From Cristatella mucedo (Eukaryota; Bryozoa; Phylactolaemata; Cristatellidae): a stretch of 64,000 bases of DNA. The notes beneath the pieces were generated by a model that was given only the letters and a program-made list of their open reading frames with translations, made no database searches and was not told the DNA's origin. Positions 1-9,333 of the stretch are shown in pieces. The translations under genes were made by a program, and so were the position numbers. The first letter of the stretch is position 1. Every line of letters starts with the position of its first letter. Location of the stretch: positions 6,795,001 through 6,859,000 of the forward strand of contig WPIO01000009.1 in the NCBI GenBank assembly GCA_009760855.2, written 5' to 3'.

Positions 1-236
1 CAGGGTCGAGCGAACGCTACTAATTTTGCGAATCGATGAGTTCGCCATCACCCGCTGGTCAGGTAACTCCTTCATTAATTACAGCGCACAGCTGCTTCCT
101 TAATTAACCTCGATCGAAGCCGCTGCTGGTAGCCGCCGTGGTCTAGGCAGGCGCATTCGGTGAGGTCATACTAATTGTCTACGTCATAGTCAGCTGACTC
201 GTGGTCAGCGGAGCTGTAGTCGGCGGAATCGTGGTC
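1..236. other. Left edge of lectin-cassette unit A, rearranged
   Basis: Bases 1-90 match 29571-29660 closely (intron end leading to a TTAATTACAG-type acceptor before a Thr-rich exon). From about 170 the Thr-rich repeat (ACCACGACTCCG type) reads on the minus strand, opposite to the first 90 bases, so the module has been internally inverted. No open reading frame survives. It is a decayed copy of the module seen intact near 29808. Confidence 0.5.
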
Positions 237-405
237 AAAAAAAATCCTAGCTGATTAAACAGCCTCTTTTTGTATAGCGACAGAAGAGCCTTTACGGCTA
301 TCACCACCGCTTGCAGTGGCGATAAAAAATCGCCCACCGCAGGAATCGAACCTGCGACCTCGAGACCGAGGTCGTGAAAGCAACCGCCTTACCTAGTGTG
401 CCGTC
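237..405 (-). mobile_element. tRNA-derived SINE, type II
   Basis: On the minus strand this has a tRNA-like head with a B box close to GGTTCGATTCC, then a body with GATAGCC and a tail near GAGGCTGTTTAATCAGCTAG. The same arrangement recurs at 22398, 49101, 60114 and 63350. It is inserted in the Thr-rich sequence of unit A. Too degenerate and extended for a functional tRNA gene. Confidence 0.75.
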
Positions 406-680
406 ACAGCTCACCAGTGCCGTTGCAGGATGAGTGGCGGACGGCTGAGTCGTGCTAAGTAAAGTCGTGGTCGTCGGAAGCGTGGTCGCCTGTGCTGAAG
501 TTTCGGTCGGCGAGGCTGCAGCGGCGGCAGCGGATGCATTACGGCAAAACCCTGGTGCTGTGAAGCTGTGTCGACGCGGGCAATGCCAACGCTGGCATGC
601 ACATCCTGTACAAAAAGGTAGCCAGCCCCCACTCTCAAGTAACGGCTGAGGAAGAGACGATTGTCTGGGGCACTACTCAT
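406..680 (-). pseudogene. Inverted Thr-rich exon remnant, unit A
   Basis: Read on the minus strand, about 425-530 matches the plus-strand stretch 29655-29715 (GTAAGCACAGGC..ACCACGACTTTACT). It therefore continues the inversion begun upstream, after interruption by the SINE. The reading frame is short and shows no domain. Inferred non-functional. Confidence 0.4.
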
Positions 681-759
681 CCTCCTCGACGCTCTGTTAG
701 TGACGTGTAATGCAGGCGCGTAGCAACAAATGTTGCGTGCACATAAGAATGACTTTAAG

Positions 760-960
760 GGTTTGGAAAAAGAATGTGAAATGACAAAAATTTGACAGCA
801 AATCGCGAGACTATGTTAACAGCTCGAAATTAATATTAACATGAACGACATTGTCGAGCTCGTTGATGAAGAAGGGATGGTTAGTTAAAGTATAAAGAGT
901 TAATAAAATTATAAACTAAACAAATAAAGACGAAGCAAGTTATATAGACCCTGTGTCACA
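760..960 (+). pseudogene. Decayed terminal exon of Thr-rich gene, unit A
   Basis: The stretch around 828-880 aligns with the C-terminal tail coding of unit B (30085-30150), including the shared motif IVxLVDEE. Frame is lost relative to unit B. AATAAA at 902-907 is followed by ATTATAAACT, matching the poly(A) region after the unit B stop. This is the 3' end of a dead gene copy; homology to unit B is seen, function is not. Confidence 0.5.
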
Positions 961-1105
961 AAATTTCAACGCGAAAGAATGCTGAGGAATGTTTCCCTAT
1001 AGCTCTTGGAATGCAGTTGCCAGGAAAAAGTAAGTCCAACCTCGAGGGATACCTTAAAGTTTATATACAAGTTAATGCATCTCTTGCCTGCAAAAGCGAT
1101 CATCC

Positions 1106-1107
<2 letters not shown>

Positions 1108-1167
<60 letters not shown>
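1108..1167. repeat. (GA)n microsatellite
   Basis: About 28 uninterrupted GA units. Reading frames across it (RERERE, SLSLSL) are artefacts. Confidence 0.95.
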
Positions 1168-1170
<3 letters not shown>

Positions 1171-1229
1171 TAATGAACAACAAATTCAAGGCTCGATTGA
1201 TATCTTATTACAATAGAAAAGCTTGAAGC

Positions 1230-1658
1230 CCTACCATCCACTAGTGACGCAGCTGATTTATCTCAGCTATCTACCAGTCACGAGGGTTTAGAGAAAAAGG
1301 TAGTTGATGATCCTCCAGCAAGATCGTCCAACTGCTCCGCAGCCCAATCATATTCTAATCCCAATAGTACTCAATGTACAGTACTACAACTATTAAGCTC
1401 CATATGCCCTCAAATAATCCACACTATGGTAAGTAAATATAATCTTATTAATTTCTCATTTATTTCTTATTTGTTATGTATTTGTAAATAGTATATGTAT
1501 ATAATAATATATGTAATTAGTTTACCTCTCTCTAAGTCTTCGTTGGAACGTATCGTAGTGATACATATCATTCTCTACCAAGGAAAACTCGACTTACGAC
1601 AGATTTTCCGGTCCCTATCTGTTTCGTGAGTCAGGGGCTGACTGTACATATTTATGTG

Positions 1659-1660
<2 letters not shown>
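1230..1660 (+). other. Segment conserved between cassette units
   Basis: This aligns with 30600-30920 and partly 40140-40250. Shared landmarks are CATATGCCCTCAAATAATCC versus CACATGCCCTATAATAATCC, TTATTTGTTA, and CATTCTCTAC before the CA repeat. A possible short exon (MPxNNP) is not kept in frame. It is best read as co-duplicated non-coding DNA. Confidence 0.45.
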
Positions 1661-1708
<48 letters not shown>

Positions 1709-1928
1709 CGCACACACGCACACACGCACACACGCACACACGCACACACGCACACACGCACACACGCACACACGCACACACGCACACACGCACACACGCA
1801 CACACGCACACACGCACACACGCACACACACGCACACACACGCACACACACACGCACACACACATATATATATATATATATATAATGTACACATAAATAT
1901 GCATATATATATATATACGAAGCTTATA

Positions 1929-1973
<45 letters not shown>

Positions 1974-1976
1974 GTA
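1660..1976. repeat. Compound CA / CACACACG / TA microsatellite
   Basis: (CA)n at the start gives way to a regular 8-bp unit CACACACG repeated for roughly 150 bp, then (TA)n blocks at about 1862-1976. The predicted THAHTHTR peptides on either strand are repeat artefacts. Confidence 0.95.
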
Positions 1977-1984
1977 TACGTTTA

Positions 1985-2447
1985 TAAGCTTGGGCGGCCT
2001 ATCCCGCTCAGGGCAGGGTCAGCCGTTGCCTGGCCACGGACAGGTTCGCGACCCACAGCCGCTGTCATACCACGGGTCTTGGCCTATCGTAGGGGGCTTG
2101 GCGGTTAGTTCACCGCGTTCTCGCCTGGATGTGCTGCCGGTGAGCGCCGCTAGGAGCCGGTAATACCCTGGAGCGGCCGACAACTGACGCCTTTGCCGCA
2201 CTGAGGCCGCCGAGGCCGTCTGCCACATTTTAAGCAACTGCTGACAGATTCTACAAGCAATAACGGCTAGCCACAACCTGTTTCTGGGCCCCCAAATCGG
2301 GGGTCTTCCGGCCATCGCGCTCTCTCGCCAGTCGGCAGGTCACGCCTCCCGCTCGTCGGTGGTCCGGGTCTCAAGCCGGACCTAGTCATCTACACCGACG
2401 CCGATGCGGTCACAGTCGACGTAACAGTGCCGTTTGTCGGTAGCAAG
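1985..2447 (+). mobile_element. RLE-type LINE, zinc motif and endonuclease part (5' of LTR insertion)
   Basis: A decayed frame contains a C..H-x4-C zinc-like motif (FCRTEAAEAVCHILSNC, about 2189-2240). Just before the LTR comes LKPDLVIYTDADAVTVDVTV (about 2375-2435), which fits the KPD..D signature of the restriction-like endonuclease at the C-terminus of R2/NeSL-type LINEs. The frame resumes at 6786 after the Ty3 element is removed. Stops and shifts make it a dead copy. Confidence 0.6.
2443..2447. repeat. Target-site duplication, left (GCAAG)
   Basis: GCAAG directly precedes the left LTR and is repeated at 6781-6785 directly after the right LTR. This fixes the element borders at 2448 and 6780. 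Confidence 0.85.
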
Positions 2448-2737
2448 TGTGGTCTGATTATATGCAGGCCGGTACCGCTCCTTCCTTAAACAGCTGTCAG
2501 GAGCATCACCGGTGGTGCATAGCTGTGGTCCGCCTGTGGTGTGGTTTGGACAGGCCGGTAACCACAGTCAGATGGTGGACTCACCATCGGGGTCGGCCAA
2601 AACAGCCGTGGGCGAGGAGGGGGATTCAGTGGGGAGAGAGGGGCGAGTGAAGTCGTGCTCCCTCTGCTCTGTAGTAGAATAAACTGTTGGTGTTGGTTCT
2701 GTTCGGGCGTTCTTCGTGCAAGGCACATCGAAGCACA
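2448..2737 (+). repeat. Left LTR of Ty3/gypsy element
   Basis: 290 bp, begins TGTGGTCTG and ends GAAGCACA, so it has the canonical TG..CA ends. GAATAAACTG near 2678 is a likely poly(A) signal. By eye it equals the right LTR at every base except the first, where the right copy has C. Confidence 0.9.
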
Positions 2738-2751
2738 AGCTATTTCTTGGG

Positions 2752-3855
2752 ATGGAGTCGATGGCATCAATGGTAATGCTAGGCAAAATCGAACCTTATG
2801 ACGGCAAAACGGTCTTCGTCGCGTGGGTACGTCAACTGGACTCCGTGGCCAAGACGAACAAGATTAAAGATGACGATCTTGCCGCACTTATGCCCTTGTA
2901 CTTAACCGGCGGAGCTTTTGCCGTCTATGAAGGGCTGGTGGACAGTGATAAATGTGACTATACGAAGGTGAAACGCGCACTCAGCGCCGCGTTTTCGCCC
3001 GATTGCTTCCGCGCGTACGACGAGTTATCGAGCAGAAAACTTCGCGAGGGTGAGTCGCCAGACGTCTACTTGGCCGACCTTGTTCGCTTGGCGTCTATTG
3101 TCTTTGCTGCTCAAGCGGGGGCACCTGCGTATCCCCCGGAGTCTTTGCTGAAGTGCGCATTTGTGTCGGGCCTACCCGATGACGTAAAGCGGCAACTTCG
3201 AGCAGCGTGCTCGCTTACCAAAGCTGATTTGCCGGTGCTGGTTGAAATGTCGAGGAACTTTGTCTCGTCAAGTGCGGCATGTCTCGCCGGCCGTTTCGAG
3301 AATCGACGCGCTCAGACCCGTGGCGTCGTGGTGCAGTCTAAGACGGACTCGCAAAGGCGGTACACCGACCGGCCTTTTCGCAGCGGGCCGCGCACGCGAC
3401 TTTGCTGGATCTGCGGCGATCCGAATCATCTAGCTGCTGCGTGTGGTAAAAAATTCGGCGATCAAAAAAAACGAATAAGGGGAACCGCCAACACCTGCGC
3501 CAGCGTGTTGCCCTTGACTTCGGCGCGACTGCCCTCCATTGGCGTGATGTTAAATGGCCAGTTCGCTACTGCACTTGTCGACACCGGCTGTTCCCGCACG
3601 GTGCTTGCATCAGTGCTGGCCTCCTCTCGTGATCTGCAGCCTGCGAGGGAGGGTATCTTGATGATGAACGGTGACCGCGCTCTCTGTACCTCTACGTGTA
3701 AGGTCAGTTTGTTAATTAGAGGAGTACCGCTGGAGGTTAATTGTTTGGTGACCGATATAATTGCTGGCTGGGACGTCATCCTTGGGATGGATGTCATAAG
3801 AGCGCTAGGCGGCGTCCGCGTAGGGCACGACGGTGAAGGCCAAGTTGACCGGTAA
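2752..3855 (+). CDS. Gag-protease polyprotein of Ty3/gypsy element
   Basis: About 367 residues from the first ATG downstream of the LTR; an in-frame reading also extends back into the LTR. The first about 190 residues are a capsid-like Gag region. A CX2CX4HX4C zinc knuckle (CWICGDPNHLAAAC) lies near residue 217, for nucleic-acid binding. A retropepsin-like protease follows, with catalytic LVDTGCS near residue 276 and the ILGMD flap-end motif near residue 345. So protease is fused to Gag rather than to Pol. The frame is open throughout and ends TAA at 3853-3855, overlapping the pol frame by 32 nt. Confidence 0.85.
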   Translation: MESMASMVMLGKIEPYDGKTVFVAWVRQLDSVAKTNKIKDDDLAALMPLYLTGGAFAVYEGLVDSDKCDYTKVKRALSAAFSPDCFRAYDELSSRKLREGESPDVYLADLVRLASIVFAAQAGAPAYPPESLLKCAFVSGLPDDVKRQLRAACSLTKADLPVLVEMSRNFVSSSAACLAGRFENRRAQTRGVVVQSKTDSQRRYTDRPFRSGPRTRLCWICGDPNHLAAACGKKFGDQKKRIRGTANTCASVLPLTSARLPSIGVMLNGQFATALVDTGCSRTVLASVLASSRDLQPAREGILMMNGDRALCTSTCKVSLLIRGVPLEVNCLVTDIIAGWDVILGMDVIRALGGVRVGHDGEGQVDR

Positions 3856-6415
3856 TGAGGCTCCAACGACCCGATGCATCCGCGGCGAAAGAAACAGTGT
3901 AACCTGCCCTCACTCTCCCCCGGCCACCGACGTTTCGCTCATTGCAAAGGTCAGAAATTCGAGCGAGCTTACAGTCTCCGACAAAGATTTTACTGCCATA
4001 TTCCACGATGGCGCGTGGCACGTGCGCTGGAACTGGAAAGAAGGCGTACAGGCCCCCATGCTGCAGAACCGCGTGTCCTCATATCGCATCCCGGCTGAGG
4101 TAGAAGTAGAATATGAACGGGAAGTGGAGGACTGGATAAAGTGTGGTTGGCTTCAACCTTTTCACGGGGAGTGCGGTGGGCTGATTCCCTTGATGGCGGT
4201 GGTCCAAAGCAGCAAAGGGAAAGTGAGGCCCGTCCTCGACTATCGCGAGCTCAACCAGTTCGTGTCGAGCCACACGGCTGAAGGCGACGTGTGCAGTAAT
4301 AAACTTCGTGCATGGCGGCGAATGGGACGAAACGTAAGCGTCGTGGACCTGCGTAAGGCCTATTTGCAAATTAACGTAGACCCATCATTGTGGAAGTACC
4401 AGGTGGTTGAATTTCATGGCCGCCGATATTGCCTGACTCGCCTGGGTTTCGGCCTTAACGTTGCACCAAAAATAATGACTGTTATCTTAAATAAAGTGTT
4501 GTCTATGGATGAGCAGGTCAGATCCGGCACGGATTCGTATGTTGACGACATTTTGGCGAACAATGATATCGTCTCAAACGACCGTATGATTGAGCTTCTC
4601 CGCGAGTACGGACTTGAAGCAAAACCACCTGAAAAGTTAGAGGGTGGTCGTGTCCTAGGCCTCCGCATTGACAGTAAACGCAACGAGCTCGTATGGCGCC
4701 GAGATAATGCCATAGGCTCTGTACAGTCAGTGCTGACGCGGCGAGAGTTATTTTCTTGGTGTGGGCAACTCGTCGGGCATTTTCCGGTAGCCGGCTGGCT
4801 GCGACCTGCTTGCAGTTACCTCAAACGTATAGCCAGCGAGCAGGACTGGGACAGCAAAGTGTCGAGTGAGGTTCTGGAAATTGCTCGCGACGTCCATCGC
4901 AGGGTGCTAGCTTCTGATCCGGTGACTGGCGCGTGGCAGGTGTCCAATGTCGTCAGCGGAAAATTGTGGTGCGATGCGAGCAGCATCGCTATTGGAACGT
5001 GCCTTGAAATTGACGGTAAAGTGGTTGAGGATGCCTCTTGGCTTCGAAAGCCGGACGATACTTCGCATATAAACACCGCCGAGCTAGAAGCCGTCATCAA
5101 AGGCCTTAACATCGCTATTGCGTGGGGACTTCAGAAAGTCCAAATCGTGACTAATTCAACTTCGGTGTTTGGTTGGCTGAAGTCATTGATCGATGGGGAT
5201 AAACCCGTGAGGACGCGCGGCATGGGAGAGGCGATAATTCGACGACGATTGGGCCTACTCCGAGATATTATAACGGAGTGCAATCTGGAGACGACTGTCA
5301 GCCTAGTAAGGTTGCCGGAGAACAAAGCGGACCAGCTGACGCGAGTACCGCAAAGGTGGTTGAAGTTCACGACTTGCTGTACCGGTGCCGTGGCTCCCGA
5401 GGTCAGTTTGGCGACTCCCAATATCGACCTGAAGCAATTCCACAATCTGCACCACCTGGGCGTCGACAGGACGCTATACCTGGCGAGGCTATGTCACCCT
5501 AATGCGAACATCCGCAGAACCGATGTAGAACGAATTGTTCGTTCCTGTCTTCGCTGCAGATCAGTGGATCCGTCGCCGATTTCGTGGCAGCAAGGCAGTC
5601 TTGACGTCACCGAACCCTGGTCTCGTCTTGCGATAGATGTCACGCACTACCGCAATGAGAAATATCTGACGCTGGTGGATTGTGGGCCCAGCAGATTCAC
5701 GCTATGGCGGCCCATTCCTAGCGAAGAGGTGCACCTTATCACCAGAGTGCTGGAGCAAATCTTTCGAGAGAGAGGCCCACCCACGTAGCTTCTGATGGAC
5801 AACAGCGCCTCGTTCCGATCTGAGGCAGTTCGGCGTCTCTGCGAACGCTGGGGCGTTGAGACCGTCTACCGGTGTGCTTACCGACCGGAAGGCAACGGCA
5901 TAGTCGAACGCATGCATCGGACTATCAAGGGCATGGCAGCTCGCACCGGTAGAGGAGTACTAGATATGGTGTACTGGTACAATTCGGCGCCGACTGAGGG
6001 GATAAAGGGCGAAACCGTGCCTCACAGGCGGTTATTTACATATGAATGGCGGTGCCCGCTCCAGCCAAACAAGATACAGCATTGCAACACCCAATCTGCC
6101 ATTAACTACACAGCGGGCCAAAGGGTTTTTGTGAAACCAGCCGATGCGCGGTGTACATCAGAATGGCCGGAAGGGATTGTGACCTCAGGGACTCACGGCC
6201 TTGGTGTCGAGGTGAACGGAATTTGAAGACATGTGTCGGACGTCAGGTTAGTTCCGGACGCTGAGCCAGTATTACCGGCTCAGCTCCCAGCACCCTCCCA
6301 GATAAGAGGCCGAGATGATGAGCATGCTGGGACAGAGGAAAGGGGCGGCCACCAGCTTCGCGTGCGGTCGGAACTGCAGCACCCACGTTGGTTCTCCGAC
6401 TACGTCATGGACTGA
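3824..6415 (+). pseudogene. Pol (RT, RNase H, integrase) of Ty3/gypsy element, two in-frame stops
   Basis: The frame opens at 3824, after a TAG at 3821, and lies +1 to the Gag frame, so expression would need a frameshift inside 3824-3852. Reverse transcriptase has LDYRELN, LRKAYLQ, GLNVAP and YVDD (4538-4549). RNase H starts near LWCDASS (about 4966). Integrase has an HHCC zinc module (about 5430-5555) and a D,D35E triad with D codons at 5636 and 5798 and E at 5906. TAG at 5786-5788 splits the core between zinc module and second Asp. TGA at 6224-6226 cuts the C-terminal domain; the frame continues to 6415. Domains are certain. Whether either stop is read through is unknown. Confidence 0.85.
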
Positions 6416-6490
6416 TCTGTACGTCAGGGGACGTACAGTACTCTACTCGCATTGCAGCTGGAAACTTGTGACCTTAAGGTCAAGGGAGCG

Positions 6491-6780
6491 CGTGGTCTGA
6501 TTATATGCAGGCCGGTACCGCTCCTTCCTTAAACAGCTGTCAGGAGCATCACCGGTGGTGCATAGCTGTGGTCCGCCTGTGGTGTGGTTTGGACAGGCCG
6601 GTAACCACAGTCAGATGGTGGACTCACCATCGGGGTCGGCCAAAACAGCCGTGGGCGAGGAGGGGGATTCAGTGGGGAGAGAGGGGCGAGTGAAGTCGTG
6701 CTCCCTCTGCTCTGTAGTAGAATAAACTGTTGGTGTTGGTTCTGTTCGGGCGTTCTTCGTGCAAGGCACATCGAAGCACA
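6491..6780 (+). repeat. Right LTR of Ty3/gypsy element
   Basis: Starts CGTGGTCTG instead of TGTGGTCTG and is otherwise the same as the left LTR in my base-by-base reading. Ends GAAGCACA and is followed by the GCAAG duplication. Near-identity implies a recent insertion. Confidence 0.9.
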
Positions 6781-7085
6781 GCAAGGACGCCCTGGTGGTG
6801 GCGGTCCGGAAAAAGGTCAAAATGTAGGAGGTCGTAGCCCGGTATTTTCTGACTGCTGGCTATCGGACGGCAGTGGTTGTAAGCCCTTCGTGGTCGGCGC
6901 CCTGAGCAGCTGGTGGCCAGGTAACAAAGCCAGCCACGCGGACCTCGGAATTGCGAGCGAGGAACGGACGGCATGGCAGTGACGATGCGGCTCAGACGCC
7001 ATTTCCGGGTCGGAAGCCACGTGGTCACTCTTCCTGAACCGGGAGGCGCGGGCTGCCCCGCGGCTCCCCCAGGGCAGGGGTCTTC
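6781..7085 (+). mobile_element. RLE-type LINE, rest of endonuclease and 3' UTR
   Basis: Continues the reading interrupted at 2447: ALVVAVRKKVKM, then a lost-frame match to YRTAVVV and WWPGNKAS (about 6840-6960). The 3' UTR (GCCATTTCCGGGTCGGAAGCC, CTTCCTGAACCGGGAGGC) recurs in reverse at 39110-39180 and, more diverged, at 28630-28700, showing one repeat family. TGA near 6980 ends the protein. Confidence 0.6.
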
Positions 7086-7351
7086 CGGCTAAGGTGCCAT
7101 AATTTGTTCAAATCTTTAAAAATATAAGTTATATGTACACATATATGTATAAAAGAAAGATATATTAAAATATTTAACGTGGATATATATATATATATCT
7201 ATATACATTAGGCAGTATTTAAATGTATTTAAACCGTCTCAAGTAGAAAGACTTAGTGACACTACTGCTAGAACTCAAGCCAAAAATAACTATTTAGTAT
7301 GAAATAAGAATCGCTAGCTTAGACTTGGTTGTTGCCACGCAAGACAGAAGT
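7086..7351. other. Intergenic, AT-rich, unit A
   Basis: AT-rich DNA with short TA runs. From about 7200 it is homologous to 31120-31250 and 40370-40450 (CCGTCTCAAGTAG, GACACTACTGCT), so it belongs to the duplicated cassette. No gene seen. Confidence 0.5.
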
Positions 7352-7603
7352 CTACAAAGCCTCCTCTAACACATGTACGTACTGCGTACCGCCCGTGCCT
7401 CGCGGGACACTCGGCTGCCACGCTGGAATCAAAGTGACGCGGCAAATATAAGCCATCTGCCAGCAGGTTAAGAGCTTCTCACAGCCTAGCCGGCCGTCAA
7501 ACGGCGGACGACGAGATCCCAATGTCAACCTACACAGTACGCAGACTTCAGGCTGGAAACAGTGGTTCCTTTGCAGCAAATGTAAATTGCTTAGAAAAAT
7601 CAA
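7352..7603 (-). pseudogene. Lectin-like exon (fucolectin-type second half), minus strand, unit A
   Basis: The minus strand encodes about 80 residues with LTLGS, FDGRLGCEK, MAYIC and GTQYVHV in order. This matches the other three minus copies (31229, 40430, 40960). The pattern resembles the second half of F-type lectin domains: CG, then a second Cys, then an aromatic-Val-x-x-EV end. In this copy the final motif is VLEEAL rather than VYEVAL. Assignment rests on spacing and paralogue conservation, not on a search. Confidence 0.35.
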
Positions 7604-7660
7604 GTTCTCTGAGGGCGCTATATCAAACGTACTATCATAATTATTATTATCATTAAATGG
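7588..7660 (+). mobile_element. L2-A 3' tail fragment
   Basis: GCAGCAAATGTAAATTGC then AAGTTCTCTGAGGGCGCTAT and an ATTATTATTAT tail. This is the terminal hairpin and tail of L2-A only, so an extremely 5'-truncated insertion. Confidence 0.75.
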
Positions 7661-7784
7661 TCATCAGTTAAAACCACTCTGAGCGGCCGGTTGGGTTCGG
7701 GGGAGAGCGAGATGAGAGCGCTACAGCCAGTGGCGGCGGCGGCGTCGCGGAATCACAATCGAGCCGGCCGAGCTGTGTAATATT

Positions 7785-8130
7785 TTGCAATGGAACCCAT
7801 AACTGCACAAAGCCACACAGACTATGCTAGCTAGCGCCCCGCCAAACCTCCGGGATTTTTAAACTGGCCTTGCAGCCATATTGATCACCAGCTGCAGTGG
7901 TCTATTGGCATTTCTCGGTAGTCCAGTCAAAGGGGAATGAAAAAGCCTAGCCGGGACATAAGCAAGGAATTCATTAAACATTTTGCTGGCCGCCGTAGAT
8001 TATTAGGTAGGGATACGACGTGGTGGCTAGCTGTGAAAGCAGCCTTAACGAAGCTTTACAAATTTAGGCAACTGTCGAAGGCTAATTCCAAGTTCAAATC
8101 ACATGGTGGTGGTCGCTAAACGGCATCACT
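7785..8130 (-). mobile_element. L2-B fragment (RT C-terminal region)
   Basis: Aligns with 35610-35930 on the minus strand: CTTGCAGCCATATTGATC, CCAGCTGCAGTGG, and GTGGTGGCTAGCTGTGAAAGCAG. Decayed by indels. Confidence 0.65.
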
Positions 8131-8293
8131 TATTAGATTAGCTTGCAGCAGCGACTGAGCAGACTAAGAGGGCGGAGGTAGGGGCGACGTGAAAGTGCGG
8201 CATGCACCAGCTTTCACCTCTTGCTCAGCGTAAAGCACAGAGATGGAACAATGGTGGAAAAATTCCAGCGAGAAGTTCGCTTTACCTTTGCAG

Positions 8294-8556
8294 CCAAAGC
8301 GTCCGAGCCCGGCGGCCTATTTGCAATGGCGTCCCTCGCTGTGCTTTCCAACGTCACCGTCGACGACGCGGCGACGTTGCGGTCGTCGTCCGGAGCGTCG
8401 CTGGTTAAGTGCAGCCTTGAATGCCTGCTTCGAAGCGACTGCGTCGGCTTCTCCTTCCCGCCGCTAGGCGGGAGCGCGCCGCCACTGCTACTGCTGGGGC
8501 TCGCCTTGTCGTCGAATAAAGACGACAGGTTCTACATGAAGCAAGCGAGTTCATAA
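8294..8556 (+). pseudogene. PAN/apple-like exon, unit A, frameshifted
   Basis: The acceptor CCTTTGCAG is conserved with copies at 32237 and 42695. It encodes SNVTVDDAATL, then GASLVKCSLECLL and DCVGFSF, then ends SSNKDDRFYMKQ. Relative to the 32237 copy, a small indel after about 8455 replaces the segment with the last Cys (ETCRLL there) by a Pro/Leu-rich run, after which the frame recovers. PAN/apple domains are extracellular binding modules held by disulphides; loss of a core Cys suggests decay. Confidence 0.5.
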
Positions 8557-8627
8557 CAACGGGACGAGCGGCGCTTTGAGCGCACTAGAGCTTCTGCACA
8601 CAGTTAGGTTTGTAGAGTGTATATTTG

Positions 8628-8775
8628 CCGAGCTGGCTTGGTCTAGCGGTTAAGATGCTCGCCCCGACCAAGGTCTGGCTGAGGTCGTGGGCTCGAGCCC
8701 CGTGGCATATGTGAAGCGCCTGAATAGAGATTCAAGTTCTCTTAGGGTGCTATACAAATGAATTATATATTTATC
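8628..8775 (+). mobile_element. tRNA-derived SINE, type I, with L2-like tail
   Basis: Box A region TGGTCTAGCGGTTAAG and box B region GTCGTGGGCTCGAGCCCC, then GTGAAGCGCCTGAATAGAGA, AGTTCTCTTAGGGTGC and an A/T tail. The 3' part is near-identical in plan to the L2-A tail hairpin. Lies between the PAN and Thr-rich exons of unit A. Confidence 0.85.
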
Positions 8776-8781
8776 CATATA

Positions 8782-9333
8782 TAAGGAGATGCAGTGACTG
8801 CCGAAGATGCATCGGTGCCAACTGTTCCGATGACTGCGACTCCGTCGACAACGACTCCGCGTACCGCGACATCGCCTACCACAACTCCGCTAACGACGAC
8901 ACAGCTAACCCTTACTCTGTTATTTGCGCCGAATACCACTCCGCAGACCACGACTAAGCCGACCACGCCTCCGTCGATAACGACTCCATCGACCCTGACA
9001 TCGTCGACCACGACCCAGCCGACCGCGACTCAGCCGCCCACGTCACAGCTGACCACGACTTTTATGGCAATGACTAAGCCGACCTCACGTCTGCCGACAG
9101 CAATTCCGTCAATCCTGACCCTGTGGACCACGAATCAGTTGACTACGACTCCGCTGACCACAACTCAGCCGATAACGACTCAGCAGACCATAACTCAGTC
9201 GACCACGACTCAGCGGATCACAGCTGAGACCGCATTGAATCTGCGGACGCACCCCACACAATTGCGTCCACTTGGTCGTGGGCGCATCTCGGCTTTTTCC
9301 ACGGAAAGCAAATGCTACCGAGTAAGTACTTAA
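8782..9333 (+). CDS. Thr-rich mucin-like exon, unit A'
   Basis: After the acceptor-like GATGCAG the frame starts in phase 1 and stays open for about 180 codons. It is built on degenerate 12-18-bp units of the type ACCACGACTCCGCTG (TTTPLTTTQ). High Thr with Pro/Ser suggests a dense O-glycosylation stalk, extracellular. No membrane segment is visible. The last about 35 codons (from about 9237) are not repeat-like and may lie beyond the true exon end. It follows the PAN exon of the same unit, so PAN plus stalk is the inferred protein. Expression is unproven. Confidence 0.5.

Larger units (their letters stand above)
2448..6780 (+). mobile_element. Ty3/gypsy LTR retrotransposon, complete
   Basis: A 4,333-bp element of 290-bp direct repeats flanked by GCAAG duplications. 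The order is LTR, Gag-protease frame, reverse transcriptase, RNase H, integrase, LTR, which is Ty3/gypsy order. Between the end of pol (6415) and the right LTR lies about 75 bp with a weak purine run (AAGGTCAAGGGAGCG) as the possible polypurine tract. I could not assign a primer-binding site. It is inserted in an RLE LINE. Two stops in integrase make this copy probably non-autonomous as it stands. Lineage within Metaviridae is not assigned. Confidence 0.9.

Noticed and set aside
1575-2108. Long open frames with THAHTHTR or VCVRVCV repeats
   Set aside because: They are translations of the CA/CACACACG array on both strands; no domain and no start context.
8628-8705. tRNA gene
   Set aside because: Box A and B are present, but the acceptor stem and 3' end do not close and the same head recurs with an L2-like tail, so it is a SINE.
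8790-9230. Non-coding minisatellite only
   Set aside because: Also possible, but frame is kept over about 150 codons, acceptors are conserved in phase 1, and paralogues keep the same frame, so a Thr-rich exon is preferred.
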